Positions 9,040 to 19,830 are shown, numbered from the stretch's first letter. The stretch: 23,064 nucleotides of DNA from Fragilaria crotonensis (GCA_022925895.1 JAKSYS010000810.1:1-23064), one strand, 5' to 3'. A program made the numbers and translations. The notes: generated by a model from the sequence alone, not told the origin.

Positions 9040-10924
9040 TTACGCTGCGCCAGTCTCATTACGAAAAATAGTTTCGGCGTCTATTGCCAGGTCTTCCACC
9101 TCGTGGAACCAGAAGCCCGCAGCAAGCATGGTATAGATGCCAATTAAGGCTGTGCCCACAAGCCAGTTGGTAGTCCCACCCTGCAGGACTGCCGCCACGG
9201 CAATCACACCGAAAAAGAGACAGCACGTTTCGTAACCACCCATGAATAGGGTCATGGATCGATCAACAAACATTCCGACCAAGACGCAGCCCGGCAGCAC
9301 AAAGCAGGCTATTTGAATGGCGCTACCCACTGTTACACCAACGCAGAGATCCATCTCATTTCTGTAGGCAAAGAGAATCGCACTAACTTGTTCGGCAACA
9401 TTGGAAAAGAATGGTACAATGACCATGGACGTGAAGACTTCGCTAAGGTCACATCTCGCGGCGAAGCCGTCAATCGTATCCACAAGAATGTCGCTCATGG
9501 CGGAAATACAAAGAGTAATGATGAAAAGCCACACAATTCCGACACGGAACGACATGAGCGCTGCCAATAGCAAAAGTGAGCAACGGTGTTTGGTGTGCGC
9601 ATAGGCGAAATCACTTGAACGACACAAGTCAACTCACGTGGTCCACGTTCGTCGTTGGACAAATCCCTATGCGGATCTCCACCAACGTCCGTAACATTCG
9701 TATCACGCGACGTCTTTGACAGTATCACAACATCTTTTGCAGCGCCATTCGATGTGGTTGGTTCCACACCACGTCGACGCCTTCTTCGACTTCCCGTCTC
9801 CAGACTTGGAAGAGATTGCGATTCCAAGGCAGATTCTAAGGATTCTCGAAAAATTTCATCTCCTTCATTCTTGTTGTCGCTTTCATCCGAATCCGAGAGA
9901 TCCGAGTTGTCCATAGCACCCATCTCCAATCCAGCATCGGAAGTTCTGGACTTATTCAATGGGCCATGTTCCGTCGACGAATCCACCGTCGCATACCCTT
10001 GTCGTTGAGTTTCTCGAGAGAACAATTTCATACAAAAATTGTTGCGCGCGGCCCTCTTTTTTCGTCCGTGCCGAGACGTAAAATGTGGAGACAGAATAAG
10101 TAGGTTATCCGGTGTCTCAACAATATTCTCCTCCTCGTCGAATTCTTCCTTGTGCGTCCCGAGTTGAAAGAGGAGGTAGCATACATACATACCCATTAGA
10201 ACAACGGCATTCACTCGAGAAAAATGTAATTCGTCGGTTGATGGCATACCCTGAGGTGAATCTTTGTGTTGCATTTGTCCACTCATATTCAGCGACGCTG
10301 GCAATAGAGATCCGGCTGTCGCTACCAAGAGCAGTAGAACTGAAACATTACCAGATGTGATTCGTAACTCTTGAACTTGCCATCGAAGACCTCCAACCAA
10401 GCAGGACACACCAAAGACAAATAGTAGGTTGGTCAACATGGAACCCAGCATGGCAAGCTGCACGACACGGTAAAACCCAGACCGAAGGGCTGCTGTTGAT
10501 ATCAACAATTCAGGAGCATTGCCGAAGGTCGCATTCAGCAACGCGCCAATGGTTCCGTTGGTGTGTGCGGCGACTTGCTCCGTCACAAAGGATAGTCTAT
10601 AAAAAGGGAAACACGATGAGTGATGACGTGATGACGCGTTTCACAAACGAAATATAAAACACGACGCGAAAGCCAACAATACAGCAGCCCATAACTAAGT
10701 ACTCACCGTTCAGCACATGGAATCAAGGCCAATCCGGAGCATGCAAAGCAAACCGCTTCTCCCAAAAGCCCAGTAGCATCGCCCACCAATGCGACTGGTC
10801 CTAGCACCAAAAGCCATGTCAACCGGCTCTGAAATAACAAATCGGTCGACACCCAAATTTCTCGCATCAATATGGAGCCAAACTCCCAATACGTTGATCG
10901 AGGTTGAGTTACCGGATTCAACAT
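9040..10924 (-). CDS. CAX-type Ca2+(cation)/H+ antiporter
   Basis: A vacuolar-type exchanger that moves Ca2+ or other divalent cations into an organelle in exchange for protons. Three exons on the minus strand are read as 10924-10707, 10596-9638 and 9560-9040. The introns are GTGAGT...TAG (110 nt) and GTGAGT...CAG (77 nt), and 565 residues result. The first alpha-repeat is AERLSFVTEQVAAHTNGTIG then LLNATFGNAPELLIS (GNAPE, Glu102). A cytosolic loop of about 200 residues (about 185-390) is rich in Asp, Ser and Arg. The second alpha-repeat is PFFSNVAEQVSAILFA then GVTVGSAIQIACFVLP (Glu449). Membrane helices are evident on both sides of the loop. The second motif reads SNVAEQ where the family usually has GNAAEH, which may alter ion choice. 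The family is firm; ion specificity and membrane are inferred. Confidence 0.92.
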
Positions 10925-11610
10925 TGTGTAGAGTAAGCTTGTGTCTTGTGTGATTTAAGAATGTGCTTCTTGAGTACTCCAGAACTGTACGCCGTAAACG
11001 CTACAACGCCCTTGTGGAATCAACTCGAGATGAAGTTTGACCTTTCCAAAGCTTCGTGCTTCAGGCGTAATTCGTTCGCACTGACAAGGATGGAGATACC
11101 AGGTAACTCAAATCAGGGTCAACAGTCAACACGTAGACGAAGACTCCCAGGTAGCTTATTCGAAGTAGTCTCTCGTGCTGAGGGTCTTGACAACAATGAC
11201 TTGAGTTGTGCGTTCAGGAGTGACGGCGGTAATCACGAGTCGAAAGACGAGAATGTGTCCAAGGTCCAAAGGCTCGTGGGTATACTCGGAGTACTACCTA
11301 CACCCGTATCATACCAGTTCCCGGGTACATGTACTCCAGAATGTAGCTGTTGGTGGGAGTGTGGATGAGCGCAGCAGCTGGTGCGCCCTGCGCCGGCACC
11401 GTGTTGCCTCCGTACTACAAGTACTGCTCCACTCCGATGGCACTTTTGTGGAAGTGACCGTTACGCTCAAAAAATTCGATTTTGATTAGACACTCCCGAA
11501 TCCAGATTCAGACAGACAAACGAACGTCATTATGCAAGTAATCAGCAATACAGTAGAAAACGCTAGTATACCGTCCCCGTGTCACAAAAAATCTTTTCGA
11601 GAACAAAATC
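10925..11610. other. Shared upstream region of CAX and FAN1-like genes
   Basis: A 686-bp spacer between divergent genes. Open stretches at 10946-11368 and 11208-11489 show no domain and no coding-like features, so they are not called. The part at 11280-11420 is rich in GTAC-containing words. Both promoters probably lie here; no clear TATA box was seen. Confidence 0.55.
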
Positions 11611-14600
11611 ATGGCACCATCGCCGCCTGTGCCGCCGTCGCCCATGGTCTGGGTGACGCAGGGGAAGACACAGCACTTGGCGCTTCTCCTGGAAGAGAAC
11701 AAGGAAAAGGCGTTGATTCGTTGGGATTCGAATCGCAAAGTCGAATGGGTATCGCTCACCAGTGTTGAGAAATACTTGCCTCCGAGACGAGGTCGTGGAC
11801 GAGTGGAGCCTGTGGAACTGAACCAACGAAAGGATCTGGTGAAAAGCGAGATCGACGTTTCCGTTGGAGATGATAACAATGATGATGAAGTGGAAGTTCT
11901 TTTTACCATTAACCCCCCAACCCCAAAGCGACCATTGAGCCCTGACGACAACGACGAGGACGCTTTAAGAAATTGCAAGCGTCGATTGCACTTTGGCATG
12001 TTGAAACGCACCGGGGAATCCAGTGATGATTCAGACAACGTTTCCTTAGACACACAGGAGGATATTGTTCTAGCAGACTTGGTGGCTGCGAGGGGTAAGG
12101 TAACGGACTCTGATGATAAACAATTGAATTGTTCTACAAAATCCGACGAAAACAATGACGCAGCTCCAACGGAGGAAATAAAAGGCATTAGTACAGAAGA
12201 AGAGATGAATGACGCGAAAGCTGATGCATTTGATAAGCCAGAAAATCGTATTGGTGGGAAACAAGACTTCGAAAAGTCCGATGCTGGTCATAGCGAGACA
12301 GTTGGAGTTGCATCCTCGCAGGTTGTACAGGAAGCTCGTGGATTGCCTAACTTTGATGCACTTGGTGAGTTGAATACATTCATTGTAGACGACGATGAAA
12401 GTAAAAGACTGACTAGCGCAGATGTGCTCCCCTCACCAAACACTGGTTTGCCGATGTCGTCGTTCACGCATAAATCGTCGGCCTACGTTCAGAATCTCGC
12501 CGAGATTTGCCACACCATAATGAATGATCGACGCTGGCGAATAGGGCATGGCATGAAACCCTTGTTTGCATGGGAATACGGTGATGATCTCATGGCCATT
12601 CTCACTCTGAGTCGCATGTATCAACCGCCAAAGCCCCCGCCAGTCAGGAGATCATGTGCCTGTCTACTTGGCTGCCAAAGTACTCACGCCGAAACGGATG
12701 GAGATGATCACACTGCTATAGATCAAACGAGTATCTTTACCGAGGAGATAGACGGGAACGACTGCGATTCCAGAGCCTTGAATACTTACTGTCGACTGTT
12801 CTACCGGAAAGGACCATGGTTTCGAATCGACGACATTTACACAAAATATTACGCTCCCAGGAGGACTTCAAGAGGTGCTGATACTAACTCTAGTAATGGC
12901 CAAGACCAAGCCAAGCGCGCCGTCACGACCTATTTTGACGACATTGTCTTCCAGAAGGCGCTTTTGAACATGAAGGAAATGCTTTCTGATCTCAATCATT
13001 TACGAGATCAAGGTCTTCTACGAACATTCAGCGACGAGGAAGAATGTGGAACAATTGCAGGTTCGGCAAGAATTGATGGGAATGGAGCATTGCTCAGTGC
13101 CGACGAGCGGCGAGCTGTTATTGAAAAGATTGGAGGATCAAGGAAAAAGGCAAGCGCTTGCGCGGGGTCAAAGTTCAAAATGCCGAGCGAAAATGAAATA
13201 ATGAAACAGATGAGCCAGCAACAGTCGATTGCGGCTTGGTTTTTACCGTCCAAAGACCAAGAGCGTTCAAGACGCCTTCTCCCAGTTCGTCCACATGTGA
13301 ATCACGAAATACTGAGCAAGCTTGCAACAGCGGTTGTCATGACAGCAAGCAAAGTTGAGTACTTGCCTGCCTCGATTCTTCGTGCGAAGCTTATTGAAGT
13401 TAAGCAGTCTCTCTGTAACATCATTGACCAGCGCAGTACCAAAGCCTTTAGTTTTTCTAAGCTTGACACTTGCTATCGACTTCGAGAAGCGCCGCTTCGT
13501 ACGCTTCGAAGGTGCTGTCGTCTCTATCTTTGTGCCACCAGTGGCCCTGGCGATATGCGAGGTGATGGCACCAACGGTTGGAAAAGCATTCGAGATTCGC
13601 TTGAAGGGGGATCCGTTTGTCTGCCGATAGCACGATTCATTCCACCTCCAGGGGATTCGACGTGGAACACTATAGCCTATCCAGGCTTGTTGTCTCGGTT
13701 CGGATTAGCGCACTTCGGTTTCACAGACGCCTACGTGCACTTGCCAGTCTCAGACGTTTCTAGTAATGCTGACTTGAGGATGGAACAGGTCTTTTCGAAT
13801 CTACTTTCATTTCAGCTTTGGGAGTTGTCCGTTGAGATCCGTGCAAATGTTGACTACTTGATGGAATTAAACGAGCTGATTTTATATGATGAACGACGAA
13901 AGGTTCGAGAAGCCAAGGCCGAGGAGGACGAGAACAGAGTTCCGCGACGATCAGAAACGGAATCCTACTTGCTCGATGCTTCCGATAACGGTGAAAATGT
14001 GTCGAAGATACATGTTGACTTTCTGAACCTACTTCAGAAAACTTCTCGAGGGACTGTGATTTCTCAATTATGTATGGAGGCGGGAGTTTCCGACGGAGAG
14101 GGAAGCTGCGAGAGCGTCGTACAGGCAGTTGAACAGTCTATTTCTGGCGTCTTTCTTGGAAAGGGTCTCGACGCTACCGATAGTGACCCAATGACCGTTG
14201 GAGAAAAGCATGTCTTTCGGACGGATTGCGAAAAAGTGATATTTGTCATTTCTGTGATTCTGACGAACGTCTTCAACTTCTGTTATCAACGCATGCCACA
14301 GGAAGAGAAGTTGATCAAGACCCGGCGATGTTGGTTGAGACACATGTGGTGGGAGGGAGTCCTCGCGTATGTTCTTTGGGACTGCATCCCAGTTCTCGAG
14401 AAGCGTGGATTGTATGGCTTTGCCTCGCGTGCGTTGGAAGTGTTGGTTTTGGATCCTTTCAACCCGAGTGCTGGAGGCAAACTTGTCTAGGTGATGGTGG
14501 GTGGGGTATGTCGTTAGAGAGCGCACCTGTTGGAGATTTAATGATATCGAGACGTGCCCGAGGAAAGGCCATCGAGAGATTGATGATTGACTACATTCAT

Positions 14601-16124
14601 ATCCTACGCAGCGAGAGCAAGGTTCAGAGTGCTGGAAAACTGAAATCCGAGGAGAAGCCTTCACATGTCAAGAAAGGGAAACAGCCAAAAGCGAATTTAA
14701 CCAGTCAGTCAGCGGCTCTCAGGGTCAATGCACTGTGTACCAGAGTCCTCAACGTGGCGTCAAGCAGCGCTTTCATTTCCTTTTCAGCTATCCGAGCCCT
14801 TGCCAGGAGGTTAAAGAGGCCCTTGGACCACCTGCTGGAGGCTGGCGGTGGTATCGAGGCAAGGGAACTTGGGATGCGAATGCGAAACAATAGTAGCACC
14901 TCTGGACACGAAATAAAGTCTTACGTCGATTGGGTTCCTGCAACAGATCATGCCGTGGCTGTGGCACTGGGAGGGGCGCAAACTACCGCGGGATCCCGAT
15001 GTAGCTATGTTGGCTTCGAGGATACAGAAAATGGCATGGCAGATGCAACGTCTTTAAACGTCGAGCAGCTTGCTCTCGAGTACTATGCTACAGGGAGACT
15101 TCCACTTGGCAACGAAGAGCTGACTGGTGGGAAGTGGGAGGGGTGGCACGACGAAGGCGGCCGTCTCAGAACTCTCTTTCGAATCATGTGCGCAAGTCCT
15201 CTCCTCGGTATGGATGGGGGCTGTGGAATCAAAGACCCAAGCGATGCTAATAGCGAGCATTACACAGTTCATCTTGTCAAGTATCAAGGGGCCCCGTTCG
15301 ATCTACATGTTGGCTCCTGGAGTCACGTTAGAAATGGTAAGGCAACGCAGCGAGTATCCGGTTTTTACCACCGACGGTCTCAGAGAATCGAAGCATTCCT
15401 GGCCAGACTTGAGAAGTCAAACCCCCAAGAACTGTGTGATTGCGTCTACGATTCTATCAAAGCCAGAGTCTTGGTTGCCAGGGCATCCTTACATTCCAAT
15501 GCGACGCTGGTGCGGGATATTCAACAGATGAGAACTCTCTCAATGCTAGCTGCAGGATTCGGCGGTAAACATCTCGCAGCGGCCTTCCGTTGTATGGTGT
15601 ACGACTATCGACACTTCAGTGGAGGCTTGCCAGACTTACTCTTGACAAGGGCACTATATTCAGACACAAATGGCACGAAAGAGTTTGTTGACCTTGGCGC
15701 TTGGGTCGGTGAAGAGTTCACGGAGGAAGCCAAAGTGGCACTGACATCTGACAATCGGTCGGCATTGCTGAGTGACAAGGATGATGAATTCTTGGGATGC
15801 AGTAAAGTGGGTGATTCGGGTGCTGCTCGGTCTGCTAATCGATGGAATCGGCAGCAGGCACAGGGCGATGTGAAACGCGTGACCCCTATTCCAGACTTAC
15901 CCGCCAAGCTTGAACTGGCTCACAATGGACGCCCTATCGCAGTGCAGTGCCTATTCGTTGAGGTCAAAAGCCAGAACGATCGATTGGACGGTCGACAAGA
16001 AGACTGGTTGAACGTCTTGGATCGAGTTGGCCACGCACGAGTGTGCAAGTTTCTCAGCAAAACGAAATCTGCCACTAAAAGTGGCGAGCAGAAGCAGGAC
16101 AAAAATGCTAAATGCGAGGAATAG
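11611..16124 (+). CDS. FAN1: FAN1-like structure-specific nuclease
   Basis: FAN1 trims branched DNA in interstrand-crosslink repair. Exon 1 is 11611-14467, a proposed 50-nt intron is 14468-14517 (GTGCTG...GTTAG), and exon 2 is 14518-16124, for 1487 residues. The intron is needed because the first frame stops at 14488-14490; a 74-nt alternative (14446-14519) also keeps frame. Residues 12-58 form a small Tudor-like block (VWVTQGK...ALIRWDSNRKVEWVSL). An acidic linker follows. RLFYRKGPWFRIDDIYTKYY at about 392-412 and the following helices match the DNA-binding SAP region of fungal FAN1. VLEKRGLYGFASRALEVL and ISRRARGKAIERLMIDYIH match its helical repeat region. The C-terminal VRR-NUC domain has GGLPDLLL (Asp1325) and FVEVKSQNDRLDGRQ (Glu1434, Lys1436), so the catalytic set looks intact. 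The usual N-terminal UBZ zinc finger is not seen. The family is firm; the exact splice sites are less so. Confidence 0.9.
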
Positions 16125-17208
16125 TAGACAAAGCCTCGAGTTCCATCTTTTCCTCCTCATTTATTTTCGGAACGCCTCCGAGACCCACACTTTCCCTCCA
16201 CAAGCTTCGCATTTCGTTCATTCTCTCATAATAGCGCTCATGGAAGTCGCCCTCCGATTTGGGATTGTAGGTCAAAAAGACTGCTCTTCGCGGAAATGGC
16301 GAAGCATTCGGCGCCGATCGATGGGGGGCCCACCCACTAAAGACAAGAATATCCCCACCTTGGCATTCGACATTGTCGAACATCAAATCTTGCGCTACGT
16401 CTGGTGGTATCGCTCCAGCTCTTCCACCAGAATCCGGATTGTCGCCTTCTTGCGGTTGAACTACCGCGCAATGTTTTGATTCAGACCAATCACCTTTGCT
16501 GACCCGCAAGCACCCATTGGCTGCAGTCATATTATCGATTGCTACCATGACTGTGACAAAAGTCTGCGGTCCATCATCACCCAGAGCCACTCGCAACGAC
16601 GGTGTGTCGAGATGAGGTGCAAAGCCACTTCCACCAGGTGGTTTGAGATTTAGCTTTTCTTTGTATAGGACCATTGGTGTTTTGAACAGCGCCGAGATAC
16701 AGTCTGCCAAGTACCCATGACAAAGTTCCTTCCATTCTTCATGATAACTAACAAAGTTTTCAAGTCGCGTCAGGGTACGACGCTCCACAATTTCCCCGGA
16801 AGCCTTCATTACCTTGATGTTCTCAAACGTACGATCGCCTTTTACACCGTCGCCACCCCAGACCAACTCGTCCGTCAACCGCCTCATGAGAGATGAAGAG
16901 AGCGAAAGATTTTTCGGGAGCAGACACATGGATTCGTTTTTGTAGACGGCTGCCAGATTGAATTGCTCAACAACCGTTGCTGGGTCTTCAGCTAGTGTTG
17001 GCTGGGAATCTTCGTGCTCAATGAAAACTGTATCAAGCGATTTCAAACCCAACATTTCGCAGAGAGCCTCATCGGAGCTACCACCCACATCTCCATCACT
17101 ATCATAATTGCTTGCATCGTTCATAGTTGCAACAACACTACTAGCTCTATTGTCGCTCGGCGCAACATGGCAATGATCATAAATCAGTGGTGTGCTTTTT
17201 GTTTTCAT
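16108..17208 (-). CDS. Phytanoyl-CoA dioxygenase (PhyH) family protein
   Basis: A non-haem Fe(II)/2-oxoglutarate dioxygenase. The start is uncertain: the frame is open to 17481, with ATG at 17358, 17208 and 17124. I use 17208 (366 residues) because starts further upstream run into or touch the divergent UEV coding exon. The iron-binding set is visible: FAPHLDTPS (His199, Asp201) and FSGWAPHRSAPN (His296), followed by FPRRAVFLTYNP, whose Arg would bind 2-oxoglutarate. Other family features are KEKLNLKPPGGSG, TVMVAIDNMTAANGCLRV, and GDILVFSGW. The N-terminal 100 residues show no known domain. The substrate cannot be told from sequence, since the family ranges from fatty acyl-CoA to small metabolites. 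The 3' end overlaps the FAN1-like gene by 17 bases on the opposite strand. Confidence 0.83.
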   Translation of the reverse strand: MKTKSTPLIYDHCHVAPSDNRASSVVATMNDASNYDSDGDVGGSSDEALCEMLGLKSLDTVFIEHEDSQPTLAEDPATVVEQFNLAAVYKNESMCLLPKNLSLSSSLMRRLTDELVWGGDGVKGDRTFENIKVMKASGEIVERRTLTRLENFVSYHEEWKELCHGYLADCISALFKTPMVLYKEKLNLKPPGGSGFAPHLDTPSLRVALGDDGPQTFVTVMVAIDNMTAANGCLRVSKGDWSESKHCAVVQPQEGDNPDSGGRAGAIPPDVAQDLMFDNVECQGGDILVFSGWAPHRSAPNASPFPRRAVFLTYNPKSEGDFHERYYERMNEMRSLWRESVGLGGVPKINEEEKMELEALSTIPRI

Positions 17209-17356
17209 GTCTCTGCCTTCCTTTTTATAAACTTCGGACCTCGACCCAGACGATGTCGAGTTCCACAATTGATAGAGCTCGCATTCTTCGAAAATCAGGA
17301 ACAAAAAGCAGGGGCCTGCCTGCTCGACTAGCGACTTGCTCCAAAATTCTTGGCTC

Positions 17357-17971
17357 ATGGCGTCACGGCCCCAGAGCACGATGCAACGTACGCCTGCAGG
17401 AGAAACAGTTATCGTCCCTCGAAACTTCAAGCTCTTGGAGGAGCTGGAGAGAAGCGAGAAGGGAGTTGGAGATATGTCCATTTCTTTCGGTCTTGTGGAT
17501 TCAGGTGATACTTTCTTGACACACTGGAATGGCGGGATCTTGGGTCCCGGCGGGGTGAGTTTTTGTATTGAAATTCATGCATTTGTCTATTTCAACAGAA
17601 ATATAATATCGTGTGAAATAGCGGGTCTAAATGGATTTATTCTGCCTTTTCCTGTTATCACCATAGTCTCACCAGTAAGTTCCCCTCGCGCTTTCTTTCT
17701 GCAGACACAACATGATGGCAGGTTCTATGAACTCCGAATTCGTTGCCCTGAAAAGTACCCAGCCGTTCCTCCTGAAGTTCGGTTCGTGTCGAAGATTAAC
17801 ATGACGTGCGTCGATCCCAAGACAGGCGTTGTCAACCCCAACAAGGTGCCAGCCATGCGAAGTTGGAATCGTAACTTAGGGATTGAACAAGTTCTAGGGA
17901 GTCTCCGTGCGGAGATGTGTTCGGAACAAAATCGCAGACTGCGTCAGGCTGCTGAAGGGACTACGTTTTAG
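17357..17971 (+). CDS. MMS2: Ubiquitin-conjugating enzyme E2 variant (MMS2/UEV)
   Basis: A catalytically inactive E2 that pairs with Ubc13 to build K63-linked ubiquitin chains, for example on PCNA during DNA-damage tolerance. Exon 1 is 17357-17554, the intron is 17555-17704 (GTGAGT...TGCAG, 150 nt), and exon 2 is 17705-17971, for 154 residues. Family features are VIVPRNFKLLEELERSEKGV, GLVDSGDTFLTHWNGGILGP, then after the intron GRFYELRIRCPEKYP, PPEVRFVSKINM, and the end LRAEMCSEQNRRLRQAAEGT. There is no HPN triad or active-site Cys in the usual position, as expected for a UEV. The intron has no in-frame stop and its length divides by three, so retention would add 50 residues. It is divergent from the PhyH gene and convergent on the NSRP1-like gene. 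Confidence 0.95.
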   Translation: MASRPQSTMQRTPAGETVIVPRNFKLLEELERSEKGVGDMSISFGLVDSGDTFLTHWNGGILGPGGVSFCIEIHAFVYFNRNIISCEIAGLNGFILPFPVITIVSPVSSPRAFFLQTQHDGRFYELRIRCPEKYPAVPPEVRFVSKINMTCVDPKTGVVNPNKVPAMRSWNRNLGIEQVLGSLRAEMCSEQNRRLRQAAEGTTF

Positions 17972-18078
17972 GACACCAAGTCAAATAAAAACATTAGACT
18001 CTATCGGTAGTCTGTTTGAGACGAAATCTTTAAATCAAGCCTTGTTCTTTAAGCGTAAAGTCGACAAAATCGGCTTGT

Positions 18079-18984
18079 TTAATATCGTTCTTGCAGAGCT
18101 TCCTGTTCTGAGATGCCGCGACGTTGAAAGTAGCGAAAGCGAGCCTTGGCAAGCTTTTCGGCTCTCCGTTGATATAATGACATAGTAGGCGTTGTTTCAT
18201 TCTCCAACTCATTGTCGTCTGCGTTTGCTGAGGATGCCTCAAATCCGTCCAGAAAAGATGGCTTCGACGTTGCTGTATGTGCCTCTGCGTCGTCGGTCTC
18301 ACCCGCTGGTGCGAATCCATCCAGAAAGCTAGGACGAGATGTCTCGCCTGAATCCTGTTTGTCATCATCTTTCATTACTTCCTCCTTACCTCCCATGGAT
18401 GCATTCTTGCTCAAATTGCTGTAAAATCCGACCAGACCATCCTTTCGCTTTGTCACATCCACTTGTTCATCCCGACGACTCTGCTCTTCCTCCTCTTGTT
18501 TCCACAATTCCCGTTCTGCCAGTTTCTTTTTATACGCAGCCGTAATGAATTTCTCTTTTCCCAAGAAATCTGCTTCCTCCGCAGCTTGTTCCTTGGCCAA
18601 CTTACGTTCCAACGCCATGTCTCGTTCATAGTTGCGCTTGGCAGCTTTTTTCATCATATCGGATATGTACCGCGATTCTCGTTTAGGACTTTTTGGTGCA
18701 TCGCTGCCCGCCTTGCTTGTTGCTTCATACGTGCCATCAAAGTCGTACGAATCGAGTGCGGAGGAGGCTCGCCGCCGCAGAGCTTCCTGCTCTCGGAGCA
18801 AATCGCGATTCACCTGGTCACGACCAGTCTCGTCTTGATCGTTGTCGTCCTCGTCCTCGTCCTCGTCATCGCCAAAAACATTGGATTTCTTGACACTTGC
18901 AGAAGTAGTATTGAGACCAAAGGATAGCTTCGCCTTCTTTTGTTTTTGCTTTTCGGCTGCGGACAACAAGGAAATGTTCATCAT
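18079..18984 (-). CDS. NSRP1: NSRP1-like (CCDC55/DUF2040) nuclear speckle splicing protein
   Basis: A single-exon gene of 301 residues. Family features appear in order: LSFGLNTT near the N-terminus, SNVFGDDEDEDEDD (acidic run), RRRASSALDSYDFDGTYE, ESRYISDMMKKAAKRNYERD, a long charged coiled coil (about 115-180), FITAAYKKKLAERELW, and DVTKRKDGLVGFYSNLSKN. Known: NSRP1 is a nuclear-speckle protein that affects splice-site choice. The C-terminal third holds a duplicated motif, S(R/K)PSFLDGF, and ends with SLYQRRAEKLAKARFRYFQR, which is basic. The acidic run is coded by a short imperfect hexamer repeat (near 18844-18870). The start has two Met codons in a row (18984 and 18981). It ends 107 bases from the convergent UEV gene. 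Confidence 0.85.
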   Translation of the reverse strand: MMNISLLSAAEKQKQKKAKLSFGLNTTSASVKKSNVFGDDEDEDEDDNDQDETGRDQVNRDLLREQEALRRRASSALDSYDFDGTYEATSKAGSDAPKSPKRESRYISDMMKKAAKRNYERDMALERKLAKEQAAEEADFLGKEKFITAAYKKKLAERELWKQEEEEQSRRDEQVDVTKRKDGLVGFYSNLSKNASMGGKEEVMKDDDKQDSGETSRPSFLDGFAPAGETDDAEAHTATSKPSFLDGFEASSANADDNELENETTPTMSLYQRRAEKLAKARFRYFQRRGISEQEALQERY

Positions 18985-19365
18985 GGTCTAATGCATTAAA
19001 CAAGTGTATTCAGTGATGGGAGCCGGGGCGCGGGGAACACTCGCTATGAGCACTGGACGCTGCTCAAAAAATACTACGCTACTGTAGGAGAATCTGACAG
19101 TATCTCTTTTTTCTGGATGTGTAGAGTGTAGATGTGTAGATTATACTCGAAGTCTGCGAGTACTACTACATCACAAGATGATCCCGTGATCATTGCTGGA
19201 TTGCTGTCCCATACAAACAATCCAAGGCTACCAGGTCCTAGAGTACCAGGTACCAAGAGAAAGGCTAGAAATGATAGCAACCAGAGAAAAGGAAATGACA
19301 ATCGCAGAAACCCTAGAGCGTCCAACCAAGGATTCTCACAAAGGAGAGTCGAAAATCCACTCAAC
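18985..19365. other. Spacer upstream of NSRP1-like gene
   Basis: A 381-bp stretch between the start of the NSRP1-like gene and the end of the disrupted minus-strand gene. No gene is supported. It has short repeated words (GTGTAGA near 19120, TACCAGGT near 19230-19250). It should contain the NSRP1-like promoter and the 3' UTR of the neighbour. Confidence 0.5.
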
Positions 19366-19822
19366 CTAACAGTTGGGGCAGAAGTGCAACTCCACAACCG
19401 CTCCAGAATAAGGGACGAACACATCCAACTTCATCACATTCCTCTTGTTCGCAATAACACGCTGCACAGCGTTATCTCCAAGGCCCTTGTAGGTAAAGGT
19501 TTCCACCTTTCCGTCCTGGTACGTGAAGACAAGCCTCTGCAAATTGGTGCCTGGAATGTCCAACAACGCAATGTCAGAAAACAAGACTGGTTGAGTGAAT
19601 GTGAACGTCATGGTTCCACCTGTAGCATTGTCGTCTGGAGTGGTTTTATTGCTCTCTTGAATAATCAAGACATCTGTAAGTACATGACACGCAGGCAGGG
19701 TGAGTTTCAGGATTGTGGTGAACGGGCTCAACGAGTATAGTACGTGATCTTACTTCCGAGGGGCTTGCAGTTCTCCCCAAGTTTGCCTGGAATTCCGTTT
19801 TTGCCCACACCTGGTCCACCAC

Positions 19823-19830
19823 CTGGACAG
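19823..19830. repeat. Left 8-bp target-site duplication
   Basis: CTGGACAG directly abuts the left inverted repeat and is repeated at 20279-20286. Keeping just one copy restores the host reading frame. Confidence 0.92.

Noticed and set aside
10946-11489. Two plus-strand ORFs upstream of the FAN1-like gene
   Set aside because: No recognisable domain or splice structure; they lie in the divergent promoter region.
13008-14664. Several minus-strand ORFs across the FAN1-like gene
   Set aside because: Shadows of the plus-strand coding sequence without domain support.
19132-19740. A 202-codon plus-strand ORF
   Set aside because: Antisense to the last exon of the disrupted gene, which reads through a well-supported intron junction.
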